Source: Ignelater luminosus
Lineage: Eukaryota > Arthropoda > Insecta > Coleoptera > Elateridae
Direction: 5' to 3'
DNA length: 64,000 nucleotides
NCBI GenBank assembly: GCA_011009095.1
Contig: VTPC01008229.1
Coordinates: 98,512-162,511 of the forward strand
The notes below the pieces were generated by a model. The model was not told where the DNA came from. It worked only from the letters and a program-made list of their open reading frames with translations, and ran no database searches. The position numbers and the translations under genes are program-made. Positions 44,811 to 54,955 of the stretch are shown here, piece by piece. The stretch's first letter is position 1. Each line of letters begins with the position of its first letter.

Positions 44811-46089
44811 CGAGGGTGGTCTGAAAAGTTTCCGACCTAACAAAGATACAAGACATTTTTTCTGAAATTTTTTTTTTATTTTTCAACATAGTCTCCTTGT
44901 AACTCTACACACTTCTCCCAGAGATGCTCCCATCTCTGTAACCCGTCCAAATAGTACTCGGCATTTTTTTCTGCAAAATAATTGTTCACAAAGGTGATTG
45001 CCTCTTCATTTGACGAAAATCTTTGTCCTCCGGGCGCAATTTTTAGATGAGGGAACAAAACGAAGTAGCTTGGGGCTAGATCTGGTGAGTAAGGTGGATG
45101 GTCAAGCAGTTCAAACCGTAATTCGTGGATTTTCGCCATGGCAACCGCTGAGGTGTGAGACGGTGCGTTGTCTTGGTGAAACAGGATTTTCTTTTTCTGC
45201 AAATGTGGCCGTTTTTTCGCAAGTTCTGCCTTCAGCTTGTCAAGTAATGATGCATAGTATGCTCCTGTAATGGTTTTACCTTTTTGAAGATAATCGATTA
45301 AAATAACTCCATGACTATCCCAAAAAACAGTCGCCATCACTTTCCCAGCCGAAAAAACAGTTTTTGCTTTTTTTGGAGCCGGTTCCCCCTTTGGACTGTA
45401 TTTTTGTTTCGGGCGTATAATGGTGTATCCAAGTTTCGTCTACAGTAATTAATCGGCGCCAAAACTCGGATTTATTTCGCCTAAACTGCGCCAAAAGAGC
45501 GTTGGAAATATTCATTCGAACACGTTTTTGGTCTAACGTGAGCAAACGCGGCACCCAACGCGCGGACAGCTTTCTCATGCCTAAATGTTGATTTAATATG
45601 TGACAAACACGTTCTTTTGACATGTTCATAACCTCTGCTATCTCTCTCACTTTAATTCGGCGGTCGTCTAGCACCATTTGGTGAACTTTGGCGATGTTTT
45701 CGTCGGTAGTTGCAGTTTTTGGACGTCCCGAACGTTCATCGTCTTCCAAGCTCTTACGGCCACGTTTAAATTCAGCAGCCCAAAATTTCACTGTGGTAAA
45801 TGATGGGGCAGAGTCCCCATACACAGAATCCAACTTATCTTTTATTTGCGAAGACGTATTGCCTTCCAAAAACAAATATTTAATGACAGCTCGATACTCG
45901 ATTTTGTCCATTTTCACAAAAAAACTCTCATCAACTCACTCAAACGACTGTTACATAAAAACTGCGCGTCCAAAATGGCTGAAACTTTGGTGAGTAACTG
46001 TCAATAGATGAACAACGAAATTCAGTAGCTTTTATTTACGAGTGCTGTTATCTTCACGTTGAGGTCGGAAACTTTTCAGACCACCCTCG
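44811..46089 (-). mobile_element. Nested mariner, second subfamily (1279 bp)
   Basis: Perfect inverted ends of at least 28 bp (CGAGGGTGGTCTGAAAAGTT and onward TCCGACCT). TA lies at 44809..44810 and 46090..46091. The sequence differs from the pair at 31546 and 40677, so this is a separate lineage. It sits inside the older mariner. Confidence 0.95.
44876..45917 (-). pseudogene. Transposase of the nested mariner, dead
   Basis: The start at 45917 reads MKMDKIEYRAVIKYLFLEG. The helix-turn-helix region contains DENIAKVHQMVLDDRRIKV and MSKERVCHILN. The first catalytic Asp is in ITVDETWIHHYTPETK. A frameshift near 45390..45340 passes to the second half (45340..44876) with VFWDSHGVILIDYLQKG and LFHQDNAPSHTS (second Asp). 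The third block reads SPDLAPSYF where mariners have Asp after PS, so the third catalytic Asp is replaced by Tyr. The C-terminus GDYVEK is intact. Despite perfect termini, this copy could not move itself. Confidence 0.93.
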
Positions 46090-46091
46090 TA

Positions 46092-46801
46092 TATAATACT
46101 TCAATTTCACTTTTTCACTAACTAAAAAGTTGACCGTTTGTGAAGCTGGGCACTTGCATTGTCATGGCTAAGAAGGATGCGCCGATTGGATTTGCTTGAT
46201 TTGGTCGATGACTTCCGGCAAACAAATTGTTGTGTACCTGTCAGCGTTCACAATTCTCCATTCCTCTAAAGCTAAAGCCACATGTTCAGAAATACGGAAA
46301 AACAAGCGATCGTTTGCTTTGCAACACTGCGTGGACAAACAACTTTTGTGGGTTTCGACTCATTTCGAAACATCCAAACAGTGAATTGCTGTTTAATTTC
46401 TGGCTCGTATGAGTAGATCCAGCTTTCGTCACTAGTAACAATGTCGTAACTAAATTTGAATGACCTCGGTTGAATTTCTTCAGCATTTCTTTGCACCAAT
46501 TCACACATTCAAATGATCGTGTAATATCGTGCATATTGCTTTCACATCAATGCCTAAGGTATGTCACATGCCGATCTTGCTCAATTATTTTACGCTTAGC
46601 ATCAAAGCAACGTTAGTGGCAACAACAGACGACCTTCACGAAGTTCATCACTGAGAAAAAAACTCCCACGCTGGAACTCAGCAAGCCAATTATAAACAGT
46701 TCTATTTGATGGAGCTTTTTTAGTAAAAGGGTGTTAAGTTGCTTCAAAAATTGTAAAAAAATCATTGCTCGAAATTTGACAATGGTACAACACTGACACA
46801 A
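46092..46801 (-). pseudogene. N-terminal part of the older mariner transposase
   Basis: Across frames: SNRTVYNWLAEFQRGSFFL near 46700 (helix-turn-helix linker), CVNWCKEMLKKFNRG near 46490, and IVTSDESWIYSYEPEIKQQ near 46420 with the first catalytic Asp, then KPTKVV. The nested element interrupts the gene between the first and third catalytic blocks. The second Asp block is not recognisable, consistent with the internal shortening. Confidence 0.85.
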
Positions 46802-46937
46802 CCGAAAGTATCCGATTGCAGAAATTTTTCTAGCAAGCCTCGTGCAGCTTTATGAAAGACTTTTACTTGTTATAACAATATTGTTTTCCTCGTGTACATT
46901 CATTGCATGCATAGTCTCGCAATTATTGTCATGTTTC

Positions 46938-47123
46938 AATTATCAAAGCCAGTTGATTGTGAGACAAAGTACACCAAACAAAAGACGATCGCCAATTAGG
47001 CTCATTAATGATTTTCTCTCCGCTAGAGGAGCTGTTATTCCACAAGTTTTAACGTCAGTTTATAAGTTTGAGGCTATCGAAATTTAAATTTTAGAAAAAA
47101 GTAGTTATTAATGCTTTGTTGTA
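46938..47123 (+). repeat. Long terminal repeat unit, copy A
   Basis: Begins AATTATCAAAGCCAGTTGAT and TGTGAGACAAAGTAC, continues through CTCTCCGCTAGAGGAGCTG and CGTCAGTTTATAAGTTTGAG, and ends near ATTAATGCTTTGTTGT. Same orientation as copy B and inverse to copy C. Its partner end survives only as CACAATCAACTGACTTTGTA at 48448..48467, on the far side of a LINE insertion. Confidence 0.8.
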
Positions 47124-47135
47124 GCACAATCAACT

Positions 47136-48447
47136 AGTACGCCGACGACACTGCGCTCTGGGCTAGCGGCCCACACGCCTCCGTTGCGTCTCGTCATCTG
47201 GCTCGAGCTCTCGCTCGGCTTGAGGACTGGCTCCGCCTCTGGAGGATCAGACCCAACCCTAACAAAACTCAGGCCATCCTACTCCGCCACCCGTTTAAAA
47301 CCAAAAGCAGCAAACTCCAAGAAGGGGACGTCCATCTGGACCTGTGGGGCTCTCGCCTCCAGCTCTCCCCTTCGATACTATATCTAGGCTGCACTTTCAC
47401 CTACACTCTCCACTGGGATGCGGAATTGAACAGGTGTCTCGACACTGTTCAACGCCGCTCCTCCATCCTGTCCGTGCTCCGCGGAAACTTCCGGGGCTGC
47501 CACCCACGTACCCTGATCCACACGTATAAAACGTTTATCCGCCCGGTCATCGACTACCGTCACCCATGTTTCTGCGGCCTGAAGCACCACCAGTTGCAAC
47601 GTCTTCGCTAAAAAGAAAGACGGGTCAGCCGGGGGATGCTCGGTCTGGATCGCTTCTACCCTTCTGAGGCGGTCTGTGACCGGGCGGGCATTCCCCCCAT
47701 CGACGCCCGCCTTGATGCCCTCCTAGGTTGATACGTTCATCGGGCCATTGACCTCAACCACCAGACACCTTTCGACATCCTCTCTACACCAGCCGGCTTA
47801 CAACCCCGCCACACCACTTATAAATTCAAGTTCCCTCCCGCCAAGTACCTCGGCAACGCCAACTTTCTAACCCCCGACTTGGAGGATGTACTCGATAACT
47901 TTCCTATCGCCCTACGATGATATCCCAAACACCTTCACACCTCCTCTACAACTCGCCCCGCTTTTTTAACTGAACACCTGTCTCTGCTCTCTCCTTCTGT
48001 TTCAGTTCTCCAGAGGATCCCACCTGTTCTCGCTGAGGTTTTCCGTGGTTCAGCTTCAGCACCAGTCCACGGCACACTAAACACAACCAGACACTCAGAC
48101 ACATCACCACTAATCATACACATACTCGCACATCCCTCATCACACCATTCCAACACCGTTCTGGAAAGAACCGTTCCGCAGCTTCACCCAGCGCTGCTGT
48201 TGTGCGGCGGCTTGCTGGGTGTCCTTGGGCACCACCGCTCCCCACTCACATGGGCCACCTTCGCCGAGGGGAGCCCAACAACATCATCCCCGCGGATTGG
48301 CGCGGGGTCTGCTTGGTACCGGCCATACGTTCATTCACCAGGACAGCGAACGCACTTTCCACCCAATTTTTCAAACCAGGCTTAAGAGAGGTTAATTCCT
48401 CTAAGGAGCTGGCCGCCTACGGCGGCATTTATTACATTGATTACACA
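47136..48447 (+). pseudogene. 5'-truncated LINE with 11-bp TSD
   Basis: Flanked by CACAATCAACT at 47125..47135 and 48448..48458. The sequence begins inside RT at the active site (YADDTALWASG), so it is 5'-truncated, and reads on as RLEDWLRLWRIRPNPNKTQA, LYLGCTF and IHTYKTFIRPVIDY, the RT tail of a Jockey-group LINE. In-frame stops interrupt it near 47608 and 47727. The downstream coding continues as YVHRAIDLN and TTYKFKFPPAKYLGNANF. The 3' part has no RNase H that I can see. Its GC content is far above its surroundings, pointing to an origin unlike the local DNA. Confidence 0.88.
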
Positions 48448-48467
48448 CACAATCAACTGACTTTGTA

Positions 48468-48670
48468 AATTATCAAAGCCAGTTGATTGTGACACAAAGT
48501 ACCGACACAAACAAAAAATGATCGCAAATTGAGCTCAATAACGAATTTCTCTACGCCAGAGGCGTTACTGTTTCATACTAAATTTGACAAGTTTACACGT
48601 CAGTTTATAAGTTTGAGGTTATTAAAATTAAAATTTTAGAAAAAAGTAATCATTAATGCCTTGTTGTTGT
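48468..48670 (+). repeat. Long terminal repeat unit, copy B
   Basis: Begins AATTATCAAAGCCAGTTGAT and TGTGACACAAAGTACCGACA. It contains ATCGCAAATTGAGCTCAATA and CGCCAGAGGCG and ends near CATTAATGCCTTGTTG. It pairs inverted with copy C to form a 596-bp element (48468..49063). Confidence 0.85.
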
Positions 48671-48870
48671 GTATTCTCTATTCTTTGCAAAGTTTCTATG
48701 AGCAAGTGTATATTTTCTTCATCACTTTCACAATTATTCTGATATAAATTGGTGTAAAACAGATTTTGTAGGGTTGCGCAACCGTTTGTGAATAAATCTA
48801 GTTAACCCAAATAACTGTACCATTTAATTTGTAGTATCAGATCAGAAATACGAGTTAAATTTCCAAAAAC
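48671..48870. other. Interior of the B/C inverted-repeat element
   Basis: About 200 bp of AT-rich sequence with no coding capacity between the two inverted arms. Confidence 0.6.
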
Positions 48871-49063
48871 GCATTATTTATTACTTTTCTCTAAAATTTA
48901 AGTTTTAATAACCTCAAACTTATAAACTGACGTTTAAACTTGTTAAATCTAACGTAGATCAACAGCGCCTCTAGCGGAGAGAAAATTGTTATTGAGCTCA
49001 ATTTGCGATTGTTTTTTGTTTGGTGTCGGTGTTTTGTATCACAATCAATTGGCTTTGTTAATT
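48871..49063 (-). repeat. Long terminal repeat unit, copy C (inverted)
   Basis: On the minus strand it starts AATTAACAAAGCCAATTGAT and contains TCGCAAATTGAGCTCAATAA and CTCTCCGCTAGAGGCGCTG. It closes the inverted pair with copy B. Confidence 0.85.
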
Positions 49064-52000
49064 ATCGCATAACAACGCCATCTATTGACAAGAGTCGGGC
49101 GTTTGACATTGATATTGATTTTTGATAAAACATAAAAGTGTATAATGATAATAAATTGTTTGACTTTGTAAAGCATTTCTTTACTTTTTTACACACTTAT
49201 ATGTAACAAAACTAAAAAGTCCTTTGTATAATGTACAGGCCGAATCAGGGACAGAGGATGGGGGTGGGAGCGGCATAGTCGGTTTTGCACACGGGCGTTT
49301 AGGTGTCTAGGAGCGGGCCTAATTAGGGCACCAAAAATTGACAAAATGCACAGTACTCACATGTTAGTTTGGCCATTATTTTTATTATATCTCTTCAACA
49401 AGCAAAATTTAAAGACTTGTGGAATAATCTAAGGTTAGAAATATGCCGTAGGCTTCATTACATTGTCTCAAATAAAACAACCTAAAAAAGTTAGTTGTTA
49501 CTATTGAGCACTGCAAGTTCGTATTTTCGATTTTGTTAAATTAACTTTCGTAAATTATCACTGAATCTATACTTTGGGTTGCTCATTTATTAAATTGAAT
49601 TAAGAATTGTGTATTTATAGTTTTTTTTTCGTCTACATTATTTGTTGTAGGGAAACTTTCTGGATCTCGGTACTCTTCCTCGCAAAGTAATCTTAATTTA
49701 CGTTAGTATTTTAACATTTTTTCAGATTTCCTTGTCGTCTCGTATAAAAATTATATTTTCGTTTGACAATGTTTTAAAATTCCTAATTCAAATTAGAAAA
49801 AGTAAAATGCAGGTCGATAATCATCAATCCCCTTTTTAAATTAATTTTTACAGGTTAAGTCACTTTTGTATTTTGAATTCAGCGCGTAATTGGATTACGC
49901 TTCTTATGTTAGTCATTCATCCCGCGATCTCACATTGTGTTGTCGACCCTTGAAACAACAATTGTTTTTTGTTAATGTAATTCACTTCCAATGTGCGAAT
50001 TTTAGTGGAAATTCTTTGGTTGTTAAATTTTTATTGAACTGTATTGTGGCGTCGATTCTTGAAGCAATAGGGTGTTAATTGGGTGATTGTCTTTGTTAGG
50101 GATTCATTCCTCAGTGTGTGAGTTCTGACGGAAACTTTCTATTGTCGTTAAATTCTATTAAATTATATTATTCGTCATTTTCGTATATTAGTTATCCTAC
50201 ATTATTCTCTGGGGTTCGTATCAAGAGAGTTACCTGCGGTATATTATCAAACCGCTTAGGATTTAGCTTCTTGAAATTTAAGAAACCAATAAAAAATCTT
50301 TGAGAGTGAATCAAGTAAAACTAGAATAATCACGATATATGAATCTGGGTAGGATTTGTACTCAGATAATTTGTCTGAGCTGGAATTTGAAGAGGCAATA
50401 TTGCGTACTTCTATGAACCTGGTCACCGTTTCCGGTGATTGTAAACGTAACTCTGGTGAGCTGATATAAAAAGTTTATGATTGTAGGTACATCACCGCTT
50501 TAAATACTCTGGATTGTGACGGAAAATACCTGTGTAATACGAAATCGTTTTTCGATTAGCTAAGATTCATGAAACCTTTTTTTAAAGCAAATATATGTAT
50601 AGCTAGAACTTTGATTATATGATTACAAACATAGGTAAGTGTAACTAAAGATCTTTGTTTATTCTTAATCTGCTTTTGTTTCGTGTAAAATTTCTTGCTG
50701 AAGTTTTTTTTAAAGAAGAAAGTAACATCATTATAGTTTTAAACTATTGATCTTTATATTATTAATAATATAGGTAGTTAGCTGTAAAATAAAATGGAAA
50801 TGACGTAATTTCAACCTTGAGTTTAAAGAAAGAATAAAATTAAAAATTTGATATATTTGTTATTACAGTTTTCCTTCACTGGTTCTCTATTACATTGTTT
50901 TCTTGTGTATTATTAATAGATAATAAGTTGTCTCGGGTTTGTGTTTTACCCCGACTTCAAGAAAACACTGGCGCTCAAGTTTTGTTTTTGGTATTTTTTG
51001 GTATTCTCTTTATTCACTGTATAGAATTGTATGGCGAACTTGTTATTTATATATCCCAATCTAAGCTTAAAGTTGTCTGACACCTACGACCCAAGTGAGG
51101 TAAGTCTTCCAAAGCCGAATTATTACTAGGATGAGTATTAACTTTATGTTGTTCGAGTAAGTAACTTTTTAAGCTTGTCACAATCAATCGCGTATAACTG
51201 GGTCATACTATCTTGCATAGTCACCCTTACCGACCACTCTAGTTTGTGATAGTAACACTATCAACTAACCATATCTGTACAATAAATGAATGATTAATTT
51301 ACGCCTAATTATCCATTTGCTAGCTAATTCAATCAGATTGTACAATCTGGACTTTATGTTCTTTCTCGCCTAGAACTATGTTTTGTTTTATATCTGAAAC
51401 GTATAGAACTTTAAGAACTTTTCTTCTCTTGATTACTCACGACAGTATTACTTAGTTAAAGTTTTATAACATGCCGTAACACGTTATTCTCCTTTTTGCC
51501 GAGAAGCCCTAAAATATCTGTTTCTGTCATTCTGGGTAGATCGTACTAAAATACATTTAGCAAGAGAATATGAATTCCAAAGTTTCAGTGACCGGCCTTT
51601 TGATCAAAATAAAGCTATCCTCTCTGAAAACTAGTCCGTTGTGGTATTTCAAAGATGGACCAACATCTGTGGATTCATGGACCACCGATGGAAGCATATT
51701 CATTCAAACAATCAGCAAAACCCTCATTAAGGATTAATACCATTCCGAGAACTTTTTTAATTCTTCTAATCATTGGGGGACATAATTTACGGTCCATCAA
51801 CAAAAAACTTCATCTTTAGCCAAAAAAGAAAAGAATCCTGTTGCATTTTCTATTTCAAATTAATTCATCGCATTATTAATCAACAACCTTATCATCAGAA
51901 CATTTTTCTACCAACCCTGCATCCACGCCATCAGTAGTACTGAAGCAATACTGACTACGAACACATTGTTAACTGGAATCGTCAGTCGTGTCCGATCAAT

Positions 52001-52423
52001 GTTCAAGACAAATACCACAGAACTACCATCAGCTTCCACTTGCGGACGTGCATCAGAGTCGACGCTCCTACTATGGCAGAAGAAAATAAATCCTTACCAC
52101 TAACACAAGAAAGGAGAGTACAGGTGAAGACTAATCCGCATTCACACCAACTCAAAATGGATGACAAGATCGCTTGTGGAATAACCATAATGTAGCAATC
52201 TCGTGCGCTGCAAAGTGCCTTCTTGTTATCGTGTTAAAAGTCACATCCCTCTGCCTTTTCGTCGTGAAAGAACCACATCGTGTCAAGGACTGAAAGCAGT
52301 CACCAAATAGAAGACATCAAATCACTGCTGTAGCAGACAAATATACAATTTCCATCAACTACCTCGACGAGGATGAATCCGCTTGTAGGATTCAGTGTAC
52401 GATTATTAGTCCAGTTGAAGAAC
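49064..52423. other. No gene recognised
   Basis: Mostly AT-rich. The part 51600..52420 is less AT-rich and has short open pieces, including YFKDGPTSVDSWTTDG on the plus strand near 51650, but no domain I can name. It may be an unrecognised old transposon. 49230..49340 is locally G-rich. Confidence 0.4.
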
Positions 52424-52431
52424 ACAAAGAT

Positions 52432-53091
52432 TAGAGATTGCAATCCCGTAGCATTTTCAATCCCGCGGGATTGACGTGCTGGATTGTTCGATTCCGCGCG
52501 GATCAACACATAACAGTATGGAGCTATATACTTTTTAGGAATAATTAAAATATTTATTTTGACTAATTTTTAAATGCCTCCTTTGGTATAAAAAATACTT
52601 TTGTTTATGATTATTCCACCCTTGCTTGTTCTTATTGTCTTGTACCTAATATCTAACAGTCTTATGAAATTGTTTTACGCTTATTCAGTCTTATAATTAC
52701 TAATAATCAAATCATAATTTTTAATCATTTTTCTGAGGTGCTATGACTATGACTAACCTATAGTCCTATCTTTTGAAAATGTGCTCCTCAGAAGCAAATG
52801 GTGTTTATGATATCATCTCCCAGCCTGCTTCTTAGAGAACTACAAATATATCCTATTGCAGAAAAAGCTCTCTCGGCTCCTACACTAGTCGGTTGGACAG
52901 TAAGGATATAATCATAGGCAAGCGTCTCGCCGCCGCCAAGCAGGTCACTCAGCGAAACGGCAACGTCGCGCTCGTTGAGTAAAATTTTTATTTACGCAGG
53001 AGATTTGGCGCCATGTTTCAAAGTTGCGGGATCCGCGTTTAAAGGTGCGGGATCCCGCAGGCCAATAAGTGGAGCGGGATTGCAATCCCTA
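52432..53091 (-). mobile_element. Internally deleted hAT element (660 bp)
   Basis: Exact 8-bp target duplication ACAAAGAT at 52424..52431 and 53092..53099, the hAT signature. The ends TAGAGATTGCAATCCCG and TAGGGATTGCAATCCCG differ at one of 17 positions. Sub-terminal copies of GCGGGAT / ATCCCGC occur near both ends. The interior keeps only the C-terminal dimerisation region of a hAT transposase, so it depended on another copy to move. Confidence 0.95.
52778..52918 (-). pseudogene. hAT dimerisation domain fragment
   Basis: Reads VQPTSVGAERAFSAIGYICS, then SLRSRLGDDIINTICFL. This matches the hAT C-terminal dimerisation signature (P-T/S-S-x-x-x-E-R-x-F-S, then R-R/S-R-L and a hydrophobic tail). 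The rest of the transposase, including the DDE residues and BED finger, is absent. The fragment lies inside the hAT terminal repeats. Confidence 0.9.
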
Positions 53092-53099
53092 ACAAAGAT

Positions 53100-54955
53100 A
53101 CACCTTAACATCAAATCCACTTCCGGGGTTCAATTTCAATACAAGATAAATTTGAAAGACCTTGAACTGTATTCTTTATAACTGGAACGAAATAATTTTC
53201 TTTATACGTAATATTGAAAGATTCTTAATTTTTAATTGTTTTGAGTAAGACAACGTTTCTTGATTTGACTTGAAAGAAAAGGCCAATTTAATGCTTAAAA
53301 TAAAAAAATTAATTTCAAGATTAAACACATCTAGATATTCTACCTATCAATTTAAAGTTTTATTTTTTTTCGATCTTCGAAATTTAGAGTGTCCAAAAGC
53401 TAACAATAAATCGTGAATTACTTGTCATCTGGGTTTTCGCTCGTACAAATAATAACAAGTGCGAAAAGTTTAAATGGCATACGTTTAAGTAAGACAGAGA
53501 ATTACGATAAGCACGCGTGTTTAAAATGCGTAAAGATGGTGAGTGGTGAAATGTTTTATCACCGTCTTACTTTAAAATTACATATACTATTTATGTAGAC
53601 TACTTGTATTTATGAGTGCTTTATGAACGACATATCAGGTGACACCCGGTATATTAAACACATTGAGCTGTCTTCGTTGCGGAAATTTACATGCACATTA
53701 TGTTTTAGTGCAAAAGAAACTGGCAACTTGTTACAGTTGTAAAAATTGATTACTGGAAATATGAAAGAGATATTCCAACATGGTTTATCTGTAAGGTTTC
53801 TTTCATAGATGGGTTACTTTTACGTGCGTGAGTGTTAAAAGTGTATTTCTGGCGCTTTCCTTATTTTACACTTTTGTAGATTTTAAGTGTTACATTACAT
53901 TACCATTTCATAAATAATGTCAAAGTCTGCTTATTATTATTCCAACTTTTTCTTATTACTTTTTATAAGCGGGATGTTTCCAACATTATTCGGCTGTAAC
54001 TTAAATACAAGAACAACTAACATAGTTTATACGCAACGGTAAGATGTTTGAAACTCGTGTCGACTGAATAAATTATTAGCCTAAAGTTCAGCCACTCTCC
54101 TAGAAAGGTATGCTTTATTTAAAGAGCCTTTGCGTTTTGCGTGCACGTATACAGTGACATGTTCAAGTGTTACACAATTTACTCCATTTTTGCATAGTTT
54201 TTTTAATATAAAATTAAAAAAGTCAAAAATATTTTTTTGAAAGTTTCTTCATTAGTTATCACCAACTATATTATTAGCCGATGTTTGCCATTTTTTTAAC
54301 TTTTTCAAAAGGCTTTGCATTTGAATAAGAATAGCCCACCTGCGCCTTGATTTTTGAGTACCTAAACCGTTATTTTTCAATTCAGAAGCAATTTTTGTCC
54401 AATGCAGTGATGGTCACTGCTGTACCTGGTTTTGGTTTTTTCAGGAATGGTGCATTTCGACATTAAATTATCCAGAAAGTAAACTCTTGTGTTATCTTTT
54501 AAGCTGCTGCATGCCTTGATATAATAAACTTTCCGTTTTACCGGTTGATAGAATTTTAATTCTATGTGATCAGTAAAATAAGTTCCAATAAGTTTAACTT
54601 GATTTACCCTGGCTTTAATTCAGGATTCTTCTCAGCAACGGACAGAGAAGATTCGTTATAAGCTATTTTCGCATGGCTAAATTCAATAAAATCTTGTATC
54701 GGAAAATGCTTTTAGAACGATCTTTCTCAAAGACTACTTAGATTATTATCGATTATCTCTAGAGACAAAAGCCAAAACCCTAACTGTAGAGCTACAAAAC
54801 AGGATTTTAGAAAGTTAGAAACTCTTAGATTTTTGAAGTTTCTAAGCAAAATCGTACTGTATGGATTGCTGATTGAGTTTATTATTTTGAGTATTTCATA
54901 GTGTAGGATTCCATAGATTTTACTTAAAAATGGGTGTAGAGTAGCTGAATGCATC
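53100..54955. other. No gene seen
   Basis: AT-rich. Open frames at 53413..53598 (plus) and 54727..54954 (minus) lack motifs. The missing 5' part of the Copia element is not recognisable here. Confidence 0.4.

Larger units (their letters stand above)
44536..46842 (-). mobile_element. Older mariner, host of a nested mariner
   Basis: The ends CGAGTTTGCTAGAAAAATTT and, inverted, CGAGGCTTGCTAGAAAAATT share TTGCTAGAAAAATTTCTGCAA. TA is present at 44534..44535; the other flank is TG. Without the nested element (44811..46089) about 1.03 kb remains, so it has also lost internal sequence. Transposase remnants lie on both sides of the nested copy. Confidence 0.88.

Noticed and set aside
45688..45993. 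Plus-strand open frames across the mariner copies (also 40945..41130, 41319..41794, 44998..45270, 31716..32564 minus)
   Set aside because: They are antisense shadows of the mariner transposases.
51600..52420. Possible host or transposon gene in a less AT-rich stretch
   Set aside because: No frame stays open and no motif matched a family I know.
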